DNA of 64,000 nt from Tanypteryx hageni (Eukaryota; Arthropoda; Insecta; Odonata; Petaluridae), in assembly GCA_028673005.1 (NCBI GenBank), contig CM054115.1, positions 192,394,370 to 192,458,369 on the forward strand, written 5' to 3'. The position numbers were made by a program, and so were the translations under genes. This document shows positions 24,622 through 35,943 of this stretch, piece by piece (the stretch's first letter is position 1; each line of letters starts with the position of its first letter). The notes under the pieces are model-generated. The model made no database searches and was not told where the DNA came from. It worked only from the letters and a program-made list of their open reading frames with translations.

Positions 24622-25554
24622 ATGGCTTCACCGAGGACTCCCGTTCATTCCTTCTTGTGCGCCGCTGGTTGCGAGGCCATGAGGGCTCGAATCACGGGGC
24701 AGGAGAGGGTGTTTTTTTACCTACTTCAGAGGGTGAAAAGGTCCGAGGCAGCCTTGGTTCGTGTGGGGGGTGCGGGGTCATCCCTGAAAGCGCGCCGCGC
24801 CAAATTGGCGACCCAGGTTCGACTGGGTGCGGTAGCCGGTAGAGAGTTCGCGGTTACCTCGGACTCCTTACCGCGGGCTGAGGATCCTCGGGCTCGGAAA
24901 TCCGATGAATGGAGAGTGTTGTCAACTCGGGGAGGTTGTGGAGTGGTGCTGCGGAGGCAGAGAGTTGGGAATGCTTCGGCGGACTCTCATCCTGCCAGTA
25001 ATAGGTTCGAGGTGTTGTCGGAGGACAATTCCACGGTCATTGCGCCCATACCCACTCCCTTCCCTTCGATGGAGATCCGGCCCAAGAGGAATCGGGTTGG
25101 GAAGGGGGGGGGGGTATTTAATATTAGGTAGCTCTAACGTTTGGCGTGTAACGGCACCCCTGTTATCCAGTGCCCGCTGGGAGGGAGTTGAAGAGCGGGC
25201 TTACTCCACATGTATATTAGGAGGCACGGTACCGCAAGTGACCAACACGGTGAGAGAAGCAGTAGTGGCGACAGATTGCTCTCGGCCGCGGGTGGTGGCC
25301 CATGTTGGGACTAAAGACGCGGGTCCGAGGGAATTTTAAGTTCTTTTAAGGACTTGTCGTCAGAGGTTGCTCGTGTCTGAGAGGAGTCGGGTTCCGATGT
25401 GCGGCATATTGTCTGCAGTATAGTCCCTAGGTTTGATCGCGTTTCTGATGTTTGGAGTAGAATAGACGGTCTGAACCGAAGGCTGTGGAATTTCTGTCGG
25501 GACTTGGGAGTGGAATTTGTCGACCTACGACCGATTATCGAATATTACAGGGCA
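24622..25554 (+). pseudogene. LINE A1 ORF1 (SGNH esterase), 5' part
   Basis: It starts at 'MASPRTPVHSF', the same start as the other two copies. The frame breaks in a run of ten G around 25106-25117 and resumes in another frame with 'LGSSNVWRV' (intact nucleophile block). The Asn block reads 'VGTKDAG', with Asn replaced by Lys. A TGA at 25378-25380 occupies the codon that is CGA at 50600. ORF1 then runs into the target duplication at 25554, and its His-block end is found after 30583. Same family and proposed role as the ORF1 at 11.2-12.2 kb; inactive. Confidence 0.85.
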
Positions 25555-25874
25555 ATAGTCGTCGCGCCGGCCGCTACACACCCATCGATATAAATGCATT
25601 GGCGTTGCTATGCCGATGAATTGATTCGATCGATCGAGTGTTTCCACAGAAAAATCCCGAGTATATAAATGTACGCGCACAATCACCGAGTGCCCCCAGT
25701 GTTCTCAAACCGAGTGGCCCCAGTGTTCTCTTAGTAGCCCCATACCATGCTTCTATGCTGCCTGTGTTCAGTGGCCCCAGTGTTTCCACAGAAAATTTCC
25801 GAGTGTCGTAAAAACATCGCAACGATGAGTGCTCCTTAAAATTACTTCCTTTCCGCGCCTAAAGAGCGCATGAA
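25555..25874 (+). promoter_or_regulatory. Jockey-like LINE 5' UTR with internal direct repeats
   Basis: Two motif types recur: 'TTTCCACAGAAAA' at 25641 and 25782, and 'GTG.CCCCAGTGTT' at about 25690, 25714 and 25771. A full-length 5' end of a Jockey-type element should contain its internal promoter, and repeated boxes would fit that. Direct evidence of promoter function is not visible. Confidence 0.45.
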
Positions 25875-27486
25875 ATGACGTCCCCAGACCAAGGCGCGAT
25901 ACAGCCGTATGCGGCTTCCACTCCAATCCAACCTATATTCCTTGGTATGCTCCCACCAACTATAATCCATACTTCGAGCCAAATTATGGCCCACCCAATC
26001 CCCTCTAACCATTTGTTTCACCCAACAACATCCCTACTTCATTCTCCCAACCTCCTCAAACAATATCAGCGTCGCAAACGCCAAAGTTTACCATTCCTGC
26101 CACATATGCAGCGGCAGTTAGCCGCCATCAATCTCCTATCACCACAGTCACCTCAACTAGAATCACACCAATCCTGTCGCCCCGCTCTGCGGATCCACCC
26201 AACCAACTAAATTTAACCCCATCAGAAGACCACATAGCCTATCTCTTCGCCAGTGCTCGCAGACATCTTAGAACAAACAAATTAGCAGTCACGATGACAC
26301 CAACTGGACTAGCCGTCGTCCCTCACATCTACACGAACGCCGTGAGTAACACCCACCCTCATTCGGTCGAAAGTGCTCAACCCTCCACTACCTTAGTCTC
26401 TTGTGATAACCGAAATACTGATGTAAATATAGCTTCAAATCACAGCCAGCCCAGAGTAACCCGTTCGCAAAAAGTAAATCCTTCCCCCTCCACTAGTGTT
26501 AATAATAATAATAATGTTGCAATTTTTTAAAATATCTTAGATAAAATTTCAGTAATAACTAAAGGTAATAATTTTAGCCCAGCCAGAGAATCTCGCTCCA
26601 AAAAATCCAAACCCACATCATCCAATCACCCTAGCCCTAACGCCTCCCCCTCCCTATCTGAAGTCACTACCTCCAACCGCTTCCAACTCATAGACCCCGA
26701 CCCCGATTGCTCAGGCAGAGAGGAACCTAACTCGGACTCAAATCCAAATTCTGCTCCAAATCCATCCAATTCCTCAGATATCGAGGAGTCCCACTCCCCC
26801 TCCAAGTCATCTATCCCCCCTACCACAAACCCCAAGCCCAATGAACTCCAACCCTCACCCCCCAACCTGCTCCCATCCCCTCAATCCTCTCAATTAAAAT
26901 TCAAACTTCCCTAAACTTGCTCCAACTATCTAAGGAACTACGTGAAAAATTATTTGTAAGGCCATCAGCAAAACTTATTTCCTCCAACCTAATTCTATTA
27001 CAGTGTAAAACTGTCCCAGATTACCTAGCAACCCGTAGTTATCTTAAGGAAAATAATATTTCTTTTTATACCTATCAACTACTCCACGAAAAACTTCAAA
27101 AATTTATCCTGAAAGGACTTTCAAACGATCTTAAATCCGTAGACATAGTCGACGCCATTGAACGAGATGGCTTTGAAGTTCACGATGTCTATCAAGTTTT
27201 TTCTACCCGCCCCACCTATGCACAGCAAAAGCAAGGGATCAAAACAATAGAAAAATATCCCACTGGTGTATATATCGTAACCTTAGCCAAAACAGCTGAT
27301 TCTAAAAAAATTGCCAATAAATCCGGAATTTCTACTTATAATTGTAAAATACTTCCCTACAAAAAACCACTTAGCCCAGTTCAATGCTTCAATTGTCAAA
27401 AATTATGGCATACTAAAAACCATTGCAATTTTCCGGCCGTATGTGTGAAATGCGGCGGCGATCATCCTTCTGCCAAATGCTCGTAA
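25875..27486 (+). pseudogene. Jockey-like ORF1 (Gag): Pre-C2HC and CCHC knuckles
   Basis: A plausible start is the ATG at 25875. The first kilobase is Pro/Ser/Asn-rich and broken into several frames. The conserved part (26917-27486) carries a Pre-C2HC domain ('FILKGLSNDLKSVDIVDAI', 'YPTGVYIV'). It is followed by a CX2CX4HX4C knuckle ('CFNCQKLWHTKNHC') and a second CX2CX3HX4C knuckle ('CVKCGGDHPSAKC'), ending in a stop at 27484-27486. Such Gag proteins coat the element RNA. The order Pre-C2HC then knuckles is typical of Jockey-clade LINEs in arthropods. Confidence 0.85.
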
Positions 27487-27674
27487 TCTTCCGATACTCC
27501 CCTCACTAGTGCTAACGGCGGAAATGCCCATACTGCCAATTATAAAAATTGCCCCACCTTCATCCGAGCTCGCACAGCAGTGTATAACCGCCTGAACCCT
27601 ACCTCAGCACCATTTTCTTTTTCTTCAAACTAGCGAGCAACGGCGCATATATCTTCTGAGAGAGTTACTCAAAT

Positions 27675-30420
27675 TTGATGACTTCCCACGCCCCTAAAAT
27701 TAATAAACTTTCTATCCCCTCGTGGAATGCCCATAGCATTAAAAATAAAATCACTGAACTCCGAGATTTCCTCTCAACTTCTCACTTTGATCTAATCCTC
27801 CTCCAAGAAACCCACTTAACGGTCACAAATAAACTTTACATTCCCAATTTTAAAATTTACCGGCTAGATCGCACTTCTTCCGCAGGCGGCGCGGCCATCG
27901 CCATCAGGTCAAACATTAAACATTCAGTTAGGAATTTTCCCATTATAAAATCAATAGAAGCGGTAGGAATTGTCCTCCACACCAAAATTGGCCCAATGAC
28001 CATGAACTCCATTTATAAACCTGTTGACTCAAAAACTTCAACTTACTGACTTACGGAACCTTTTTGCGGACAACGGACCCGAACTATATATAGGCGACTG
28101 GAACGCAAAACATCGACACTGGGTCTGCAATGTCACCAATACGGACGGAAGACTTATCTTTAATTATTCATCCACTGATCCAATAGCCATAATTACCCCA
28201 GACGAACCGATGCATTTTTCTTCCAACAACCCCTCCTCAGACATACTTGATTATGTCATAACCAAAAACTTTCCTATTACTTTTACCCCAAAAGTGCTAA
28301 AAATCTTTTTTTCAGACCGCTATCCAATTTTCTTTCACCTTTCTGTAGACCCATCCCAACTCCTTCCACTGCCCCAACGAACAGACTAGACCAAATTTGC
28401 CTCGTTAACAAATGAAAAAATATCCTCTCTCCTACCTCTACCAACTCCCTCTCCTACCTCAATTGATACCCGAATACTTGAAATCCAATATATCCTCCTC
28501 TCCTCCAATACCTCAGCCTCCCAAACTTTTTCCCCAATCCGCACCCCCATTCCGCCCATCCCTACCTCCTTGCGGGAACTAATCCAAAGAAAAAACCGCA
28601 TTAGAAGACGCTGGCAAAAATACCGACAGCCATCAGACCGTAAAGACCTGACACGTCTGACCAATCAAATCAAATTTCAAATCCGCGACTTTCAACAACA
28701 ACAGTGGTTTAATAAAATCAGCTCTCTCCGCACTGACGATTGCAGCATTTGGCGTACAACCAAATCCCTCACCAAACCTTTTCCACCCACTCCTCCCCTC
28801 AAAACTGTTGACTCCTTCATTCACAACCCATTCCACAAAGCACAGCTTTATGCTGATTAACTTCAGAAAATAATGACTCCCCCTACCTCAGCCCCCACCC
28901 CCACTGAATTAGACGCCAAAATTAACTGCTCCACCTTAGACCAGACTCCTCAACCTGCTCCAATTCAAACCTCTTATCCCGAAATTAAATCACTTTTGCA
29001 TAACTTAAAAACTAAAAAAGATCCAGGCCTAGATAACATTACCAACCTAATGCTAAAAACTCTGACTTCCTCTAAGCCTTTCATTAACATCCTAACCGAT
29101 CTTTTTAACAACTGCCTTCAAATTGGCTACTTCTCTCCCTTATGGAAAAACGGTAAAATTTTACTCTTCCTCAAACCAAGCAAAGATCCCTCCTCAACTT
29201 CCAGCTATCGCCCCATCTCCTTTTACCATCCCTATCCAAAATTTTAGAACGCATTATTTTAAAACGCCTAACACTTTTCATTAATGAAAACAAAATTTTA
29301 ATCCCTGAACAAATGGGCTTCAGACAATACACATCGACAATTCACCAAATATTAAGGCTCACGGATACCATTGCTCGAGGCTTTAATTACAGGAAAAAAT
29401 CAACTGAAGCAGTCTTTTTAGACATCAGCAGAGCCTTTGACAAGGTTTGGCACCAAGGCCTCTTACTCAAACTATCCAGACTTGACTTTCCCATCAACCT
29501 TCAAAAACTAATCAAAAATTTTCTATCAAATCCCACTTTTCAAACCAGCATTAACTCCTTTCTCTCCACCTGCCGCCCAGCTCTTACAGTAGTAACTCAA
29601 GGGGCAATATTGAGCCCAATTCTTTTCAACCTGTATATTATCGACCTCCCCATACACGTAAATACCGACCTTTTTGTTTATGCGGACGACACGGCGATAA
29701 TTAACCAATCCCTTTTCCCGGACCTGACGAAAAAAGATTAACGACCCACTTACGACAAATCTACAACTGGATTGAGACATGGAGACTAAAAATTTACCCC
29801 GAGAAAAGTGCCCACATGCATTTCACCCGCTTTAAGCGATACTCCATTACCTCAAACCCAGAGATTGCAGGCCAAATGATCCCAACAGTTCCGAAACATA
29901 AATTTCTCGGCATAATCGTTGACTCAAAATTACTGTTTACAGCCCACTCCCAACACGCCCTTCAAAAAGCAAAATTAGCTAAATCAATCCTCTCCTAATT
30001 ACTAGGACCTCACAGAAAAGTAGGCCTTGCCGATAAAATGCGCCTCTACCTCCTTCTAATCCGCCCACTCTTACTTACGACAGTAAAATTTATTTAAATA
30101 CTGCAAAGAAAAACAAAGCTTAAATAGAAAGTTTTCAATCATCCACCCTCCGCTTCATTGCCCAGCAATCCAAACTAGTACCATCAGAGAACTACAACTT
30201 GCCCACAGTATCCCACTACTTTTAGACTTTACTAAACTGCAAGCACACAAATTCAACCGCCGGCTCAAATTTACCAACAACCCTTTCCTTCAAACCATAT
30301 GGATCTATCACACCGCCAAACGCCACAAATACCGGATGACGAAAGATATCCTTCAGCTTTAAATTCCTGGTACCACTATTAACCCCCAAATACATCTTAT
30401 CCCTTAACTTTCTCCTATCT
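27675..30420 (+). pseudogene. Jockey-like ORF2: AP-endonuclease and reverse transcriptase
   Basis: It opens with 'SIPSWNAHSIKNK' and 'LLQETHL' (endonuclease, 27675-28049). A frameshift leads to 'YIGDWNAKHRHW', 'SDILDYVIT' and 'SDRYPIFFH' (28024-28389), where the catalytic His of the SDH motif reads Arg. The linker and RT begin at 28570 ('KDPGLDNI', 'YRPIS') with a TAA at 28858, then another frameshift near 29240. The central RT block (29313-29741) has 'VFLDISRAFDKVWH', 'TQGAILSPILFNLYI' and the catalytic 'YADDTAI'. A last shift gives 'KFLGIIVDSKL'. At least three frameshifts and several stops make it inactive. Protein traces fade near 30420. Confidence 0.88.
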
Positions 30421-30582
30421 GTGCATAACCCCAACTTCAATATTTTTTTTAATGGCCCTGAAAAGGTACTAAATCCATTAAAAACCTATATGAAGATGAT
30501 CGCCGAGGGACAGCCTATATTTGTGGTAAAACTTCTTACCAAGCCAACGAAGAGAGAGAGAGAGAGAGAAACGTGCAGGGCA

Positions 30583-30662
30583 CCACTGGATCATACTGGT
30601 GTTCTCTAAACGCCCGAAACGGCTCGTAGAGTAGCGCGTAGGATTCTCGAGCATATTAGGGA
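30583..30662 (+). pseudogene. LINE A1 ORF1, 3' end after the Jockey insertion
   Basis: In the frame that continues across the duplicated CAGGGCA, this encodes the C-terminus of the esterase-type ORF1: the 'TPETARRVARRILEH' helix aligns with 'TAEAAEAVASRHF' of the A2 copy. The preceding His-block position is degraded and includes a stop. It shows directly that the A1 element was whole before the Jockey-like insertion. Confidence 0.75.
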
Positions 30663-33600
30663 TTTTTTAGGCTAGAGAGCAGGGAAGGGTGTAAATCAGT
30701 TTTGGGTAAGGGGATAATAGATGCGTTTGTAGAAAATAAGAATCCCGAAAGGTTATCTAATGAGAATATACTACGAGCGTAATATGCAGCACCAATTTCG
30801 CGAAAGGTCATGGATAGAATATTACGTAAAGGGCGCGACGAATCGCAATTCCAATTTTGATACGATGCCATAAAGTCGTGGGAGTGATTTTGATGGGAGC
30901 GCATGTTGTTTTAGAGTGGAAAAGGAAGTCAAGAGTGAGATTAGTATGCGATATGATAGTAAGAAATAAAACGTCGTCGTACTGAACTGTCGAACAATCC
31001 GTAGGAAAATTGCTGAGTTCGAGCATCTTATTCGCAGTCTGCACGACGACGTCGTGATAGGCACAGAAAGTTGTTTAACGGATGAGATTCAGAGTCAGGA
31101 GATATTTCCTAGAGAATATCGTGTCTATAAAAAAGATCGCGCTAATAGATCGGGCGGAGGGGTTTTCATAGATGTTAGCGATAAGTACAATAGCAGTGAG
31201 ATTCCGATAAGTGACTAGGATAACGAGAGAGTTTGGTGCCGCATAGGTAAAAATGGTTCCAAAAAGGTGTTCTTATGCTAGTGTTACAGGACTCCTAACG
31301 CTGGTGTAGATATTTTTTTAAGTCTCGAGAAACAACTATCAAAGCTTATACTGATAATTCAAGATAGAATCGTTATAGTCGGTGGTGACTTTTACTTACA
31401 CTCATTTGATTGGGAAAAACCTATGTTTCTAATCTATAGGTAAAGAACGCAAATCCTGTGAGACATTAATCGAAACATTCTGCGATCACTCTCTCTTTCA
31501 ATTAGTCAGAAATCCAACGCGAGCGGGAAACATATTAGATTTATTAGCACTAACGTCCCAGAAAGAATAAACAAAGTCACCATTGAAGATGGGATAAGTG
31601 ATCATCAGGCCGTATATGCATAGCGTAAGTTGAAAATCGATAGGCACCCTAAGCCTCAAAGAAAGATTTATATATTTGCAAAGGAAAACTTTTCAAGCTT
31701 CATGTTGCGCCTACTAGAAATACTACCTGGCTTCCGTAACATGACCGAAAGATCATGTGCTGACTCGTCATGGACATTATTTAAGGATATAATGCTAGGG
31801 GGTATCGATAAGTACATACCAATTAAATTGTAGATCGACAATAAAGAGCCACGTTGGTAAAATAATAGGGTTAGGAGTGCTCTTAGGATTCAGAGAACAA
31901 GCCACGCGAAAATAAATAATAACTCGTTTACATCATCCGATGAATATAGAGCAACTAAAGTTCAGACGTATAAGGTATCCCGCGCCAAAGCGAAAAATAC
32001 TATGGGCGAGTCTTTTACTAACTTCCGGAATAAGGTATTAAATAATTATTTGAAGGAAAACCCTAAAGCGTTTTGGTCCTATGTGAGAGAGGTCCAAGGT
32101 AGAGGCCCTACCATGCCTTCCCTCCGTAATGACTTGGGTGCCGTTATTCATGATAGCGTAGAGAAAGGCAACCTGTTAAACGGTCATTTTGTAAAAGCAT
32201 TTACAGCCGTCAGTGACCATTGTGTACATTATGCACCCTCAATTTGGAGGGACCTGATGGACGATATAGTATTTTCTGAGGTGGGAAAAGCAAAGCAATT
32301 AAGTTTCGTCAGATATAACAAAGCCACTGTCCCCTAAGAAATTCCTGCTCGCGTTTTAAAAGAATTGGCTGAAGAAATAGCACCTTTTCTTCTGATAATC
32401 TTCGAGAAATATATTTCTCGCGCAGAGATCCCTAGCGACTGGAGGTTAGCGCACGTGACCCCAATTTATAAAGTCGGCAACAAAGAGATCCCAGAAAATT
32501 ACAGTCCGATTTCTTTTACTTCGATATCGTGTAACATTCTCGAGCATATACTTTTTAGCAACATAATGCGATTTCTTGATAGTAATTTATTGTTAGATGA
32601 TTGTCAACACGGCTTCAGGAAAGGTAGGTCATGTGATACTCAGCTCAGCCTTTTTGTTAACTGTGTACTGAGAAGCGGAAAAAAGAATACGAAGGTCGAT
32701 GCCATCTTCTTAGATTTTAGGAAAGCCTTTCATAAGGTAACTCACAGGAAGTTTATAACGAAATTAGAGACTTAGGCGTTATTTTCTAAAGTTGTCGGAT
32801 GGATGGATGCGTGAATTTTTAAATCATAGGAAGCAGAAGGATGTTATAGATGGGAAATCTTTGAACTTAATGGAGGTTGTCTCTGACGTTCTGCAGGGTA
32901 AAGTAATTGGCCCGTTATTATTTCTAATTTATATAAACGAAAGCAGCTCAGTAGTCAGAAGTAAAATTATGCTTTTTGCGGACGACGCCGTCATCTATAG
33001 AGAAATAAGCAATTTGGAATACCACCAGCATCTCCAAAATGGCCTAGAAGCTATTTCTGCATGGTTTAAGGAATGGCAGTTAGAGATCAACCAAAAGAAA
33101 AGCTGCGTCATCAACTTCTGGAGAACCAAGAGTAACTCGTTGAATAATAATTATTCGTTGGACGGAGTAGAGATTCTAGTTTCAGACTCGATTAAATACC
33201 TCGGAGTCACGATCCATCGTGATATCTCGTGGGACACCCACATTCGCCGATTGATAGGTGCCGCTAACAAAAAGCTGGCCTTTATAGGGAAAATAGTTCG
33301 AAATAGCTCCGAAAAAGTGAAAGAATTATGTTATTTATCCTTGGTTCGACCGCAGGTCGAATATGTTTCAGCTGTGTGAGATCCTTACAAAAAGGGACTC
33401 ACTAACGAGATATAAAAGCTTCAGCGCAGGGCAGCTTGATTTGTAAAGAGAAATTACGATTGTAAACAAAGCGTAACATCATAAAATGAAAATCTGAAAT
33501 GGACGTCGTTAGATGAACGTAGGCTGCAGGCTAGATTTAAACTACTGGAATAGTTAATGCAGGAGGGACTAGCGAATGAAATAGTAGGACATATCGGAAG

Positions 33601-33793
33601 CCCGACGCGTCTCGCAAGGCAGGACAGTGAGGATAAGATTCGAGAGATCGACTTTAGAACGAAGCGATATAGAGGATCTTTTATCCCTATGACGATAAGA
33701 GGATATAATAGGAAAAGATAATGTAGGATATCTATGGACCCTTGGTGCACTGCACCCCTGCCATCCACCAAAATGTGACTTGCAGTGTATAAT
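30663..33793 (+). pseudogene. LINE A1 ORF2: AP-endonuclease and reverse transcriptase
   Basis: After about 300 bp of degraded sequence, the endonuclease begins near 30975 ('NCRTIRRKIAEFEHL'), with 'GTESCLTDEI', 'SGGGVFIDV', 'VGGDFYLHSFDW' and 'DGISDHQAVYA'. RT follows: 32002-32337 ('KAFWSYVREVQGRGPT'), 32365-32775 ('WRLAHVTPIYK', 'HGFRKGRSCDTQL', 'FLDFRKAF') with a TAA between them, then a small insertion near 32790 and the last open part 32792-33379, with 'FADDAVIYREI' (usual Thr replaced by Ala) and 'YLGVTIHRDISWD'. The C-terminus is readable to about 33790. Same family as 36.2-37.7 kb, but more decayed. Confidence 0.87.
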
Positions 33794-33806
33794 GTAGGTG
33801 TAGATG
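33720..33806 (+). repeat. LINE A1 3' stem-loop and tail
   Basis: GGTGCACTGCACC (palindromic) is followed by CCCTGCCATCCACC, an inner GTG-type arm and a degraded GCAGTG arm, then GTAGGTGTAGATG. It is the same terminal structure as at 37.67-37.74 kb, with the outer stem weakened by substitution. Confidence 0.65.
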
Positions 33807-34559
33807 AATATATTATATCTCTAAGTGGTACCAGCATCGAACAAGTTGAAGCAATAAATTTTCTAATTAGTACAATAAAATCTGATAAAAATTATTATAA
33901 TTATTTAAACTGGAATGTATCAAGTTAAATAAAGTACTTCACACAGAAACGAAATAATATTAGCTTAAATCAGAAAAGGCAAATATGTGGCATGCATAAT
34001 CTTATAAATTATGTTATATTATGAAGTTTCTTAGAGAAAGTGTATACTTGTGGCACGCTAAATAAATATGGTGATTCGCATTACTGCCTTGGCACGCGAC
34101 AGGAAAATAACTAACAATCCCTGAATTAAATGCAATAAATTAGCTTGTAAAGTGTTGTGTGTGGAGGATCTTATGCTGCGTTCCATTTACTACTGATATT
34201 GCATTTAACTAATAAGCGTCCCCGGAAAACAAATTGTTTTAGATGATGTAATGTAGCGCATTGCATAACTGTTTAATTTGCCAGGGGATGGGAAAAGAGT
34301 AAATGAGGACGTATGATATTGGGGCGTCGAAACGCAAATTTTTATATGATTCGTCGGCAAATTTGGCGAAACAGAATCTGAAAAACTACATTTGCCTCTA
34401 TAAAATATAGCTGAAGCTGACAATTTTTCATATGTAAATTTGATACCTAGAGACATTATTAAGGTGAATTTTCAAATTCCCGCGAAACAAGATAAAAAAG
34501 TTTGACAGTATTTCTTAATAAGTAACAACTAATTTTAATGGCGTATTATTCCTATATTT
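33807..34559. other. Noncoding, no recognisable feature
   Basis: AT-rich sequence between two LINE clusters. An 83-codon minus-strand frame at 34205-34456 has no recognisable motif. Confidence 0.45.
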
Positions 34560-34789
34560 ATTTAAAAACTTAGTGCTACAAGTTGGCGATCTGCCAGGTG
34601 GTAACATAAGGAAACCTTGTAGGTCTCTCACACCTCCAACGACGAAATCTGAAGCCAAAAAATGGGACAGCAATAAAAATAATGACAAACAAATATTACT
34701 ATTAAGAAATATCAATGCAAATAAGAAAATCTTTAAGTTTCAGAAAGGAAGGAGAAATAATAAAAAAAATCACAAAAGAATCACAAAAT

Positions 34790-35583
34790 CACAGAGAAAT
34801 CACAAAATAGCTTTAAATCTGTTCCAAAAACATTTACACTCTTAGGGAAGGGCTTAAATAGCTCAGTAGGCAACTCATTCCAGTCAACAATAGTTCTGTT
34901 TAAATATGAATATTTTTTTTAAATTTGTTTTTTTTTCAACACTAAAATTTGTAATTGTGATCATTTTTCCCTTTAAAATATGATTATCCAACCACTTTGT
35001 TTAACTCACTCCATGCTGCCTCCATATTTATTACATTAAAAAACAAAAGTCTACTCCGTTTCCTACACCTTTGCAAGCTCTCCCAGTCCAGTATTTCTAG
35101 CATCTCCGTCACGCTATCCGTTCTCCTGTGCCTACCCAATACAAATCTGGCCGACATTCTTTGAATTTTATCCAGCTTCCTGATATGCCCTTCTTCGTGC
35201 GGATACCATACCAAGGAGGCATATTTCAATATCGGCTGAACTAGAGATTTGTATTCTTTCTCCTTTGTAGCTGGTCTGCTTCCTTTAGATTCCTCATAAC
35301 CCAGTGGAGCATTTTGAAAGCTTTCCATTTTATAAAATCGATATTTAACCCCATCCTAGATTATTTGATAAACAGACACCTAAATATTTACAATGATCAC
35401 TTTTTGGTATAGGAATTCCCGAGATATTATACTCCCTATTTGACACTAATTTCCTATTATTGAATGTCATGCACATTTACTTATATTGATGTCCATCCCG
35501 TTGGCATTAGTCCAATCTGAAAGTTTGTCGATATCATTTTGGAGGGTATCATAGTCGCTTTCACTCTCGATCCTGCTATCCTG
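34790..35583 (-). pseudogene. LINE B RT C-terminal part
   Basis: Reading from 35583 downward: 'ESESDYDTLQNDIDKLSDW' (post-catalytic palm), then 'HCKYLGVCLSNNLGW' after a frameshift. The 114-codon stretch 35328-34984 carries 'KSLVQPILKYASLVWYPHE' and 'LDKIQRMSARFVLGRH'. A stop near 34984 is followed by more readable C-terminus ('TIVDWNELPTEL', about 34860). Broken by several stops; continues the protein encoded at 41.4-39.7 kb. Confidence 0.8.
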
Positions 35584-35942
35584 CGGTAAGCACTCATTGT
35601 ATCAGTTAGTGAGATTTCCTACGAGATTTAATAATATATTAGATTTATTTGTTACTAATCTTCCTGTGCGTATGAATAGAGTATCTGATGCTGAGGGAAT
35701 AAGCGATCACAAGGCAGTGTACGTGGAATTTCAGTTAAATATTGAGAAATAGGTTAAGGCTAAAAGAAAACTTTATGTATTCGACAAAGCCGATTTCACA
35801 AGGATGTAGATCTTTTCTGCGTAATAAATAAAATAATTTCAGCGACGCGCAGGAATCCTGGTGCATGTTCAGAGATGATGCGAGAGTATACAGAAAAATT
35901 TATTCCGAGCGAACTGAAGCATGATAGTGCAGAAAATAGATG
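35584..35942 (+). pseudogene. LINE A2 ORF2, endonuclease 3' part
   Basis: Similar to the corresponding part of the minus-strand A2 copy at about 10.15-10.5 kb, including 'NNILDLFVTNLPVRMNRVS' and 'SDHKAVYVEF', then stop-ridden sequence to 'ELKHDSAENR'. It is 5' truncated here and interrupted at 35942 by the A1 copy. Confidence 0.75.
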
Positions 35943-35943
35943 C

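Larger units (their letters stand above)
25555..30575 (+). mobile_element. Jockey-clade LINE, full length
   Basis: A 5.02-kb non-LTR retrotransposon bounded by the 7-bp duplication CAGGGCA. It has a 5' UTR with internal repeats, ORF1 (Gag with Pre-C2HC domain and two zinc knuckles), ORF2 (AP-endonuclease plus reverse transcriptase), and a 3' end with a GGTAA/TTACC stem-loop (30525-30540) and an (AG)n run (30551-30568) in place of poly(A). The Gag type and ORF2 motifs place it in the Jockey clade. Stops and frameshifts in both ORFs show that it is dead. It inserted into the A1 LINE ORF1 and is therefore the younger of the two. Confidence 0.85.
24300..33806 (+). mobile_element. CR1-type LINE, subfamily A1, full length but split by a Jockey-like LINE
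   Basis: The left part (about 24300-25554) is the 5' UTR and most of ORF1. The right part (30583-33806) is the end of ORF1, then ORF2 and the 3' tail. The two halves join in frame across the interruption, and 'CAGGGCA' is duplicated at 25548-25554 and 30576-30582. Without the insert the element is about 4.5 kb, matching the A2 copy at 8.18-12.81 kb. Only part of the 5' UTR aligns by eye ('TACCTGCGTT.GACCCT' near 24477), so the 5' boundary is approximate. The 3' end is the (GTAGAT)n-type tail at 33794-33806. Confidence 0.85.

Noticed and set aside
34573..34845. 90-codon Lys/Asn-rich plus-strand frame
   Set aside because: Lies antisense to the C-terminus and 3' UTR of LINE B; composition is AT-driven.
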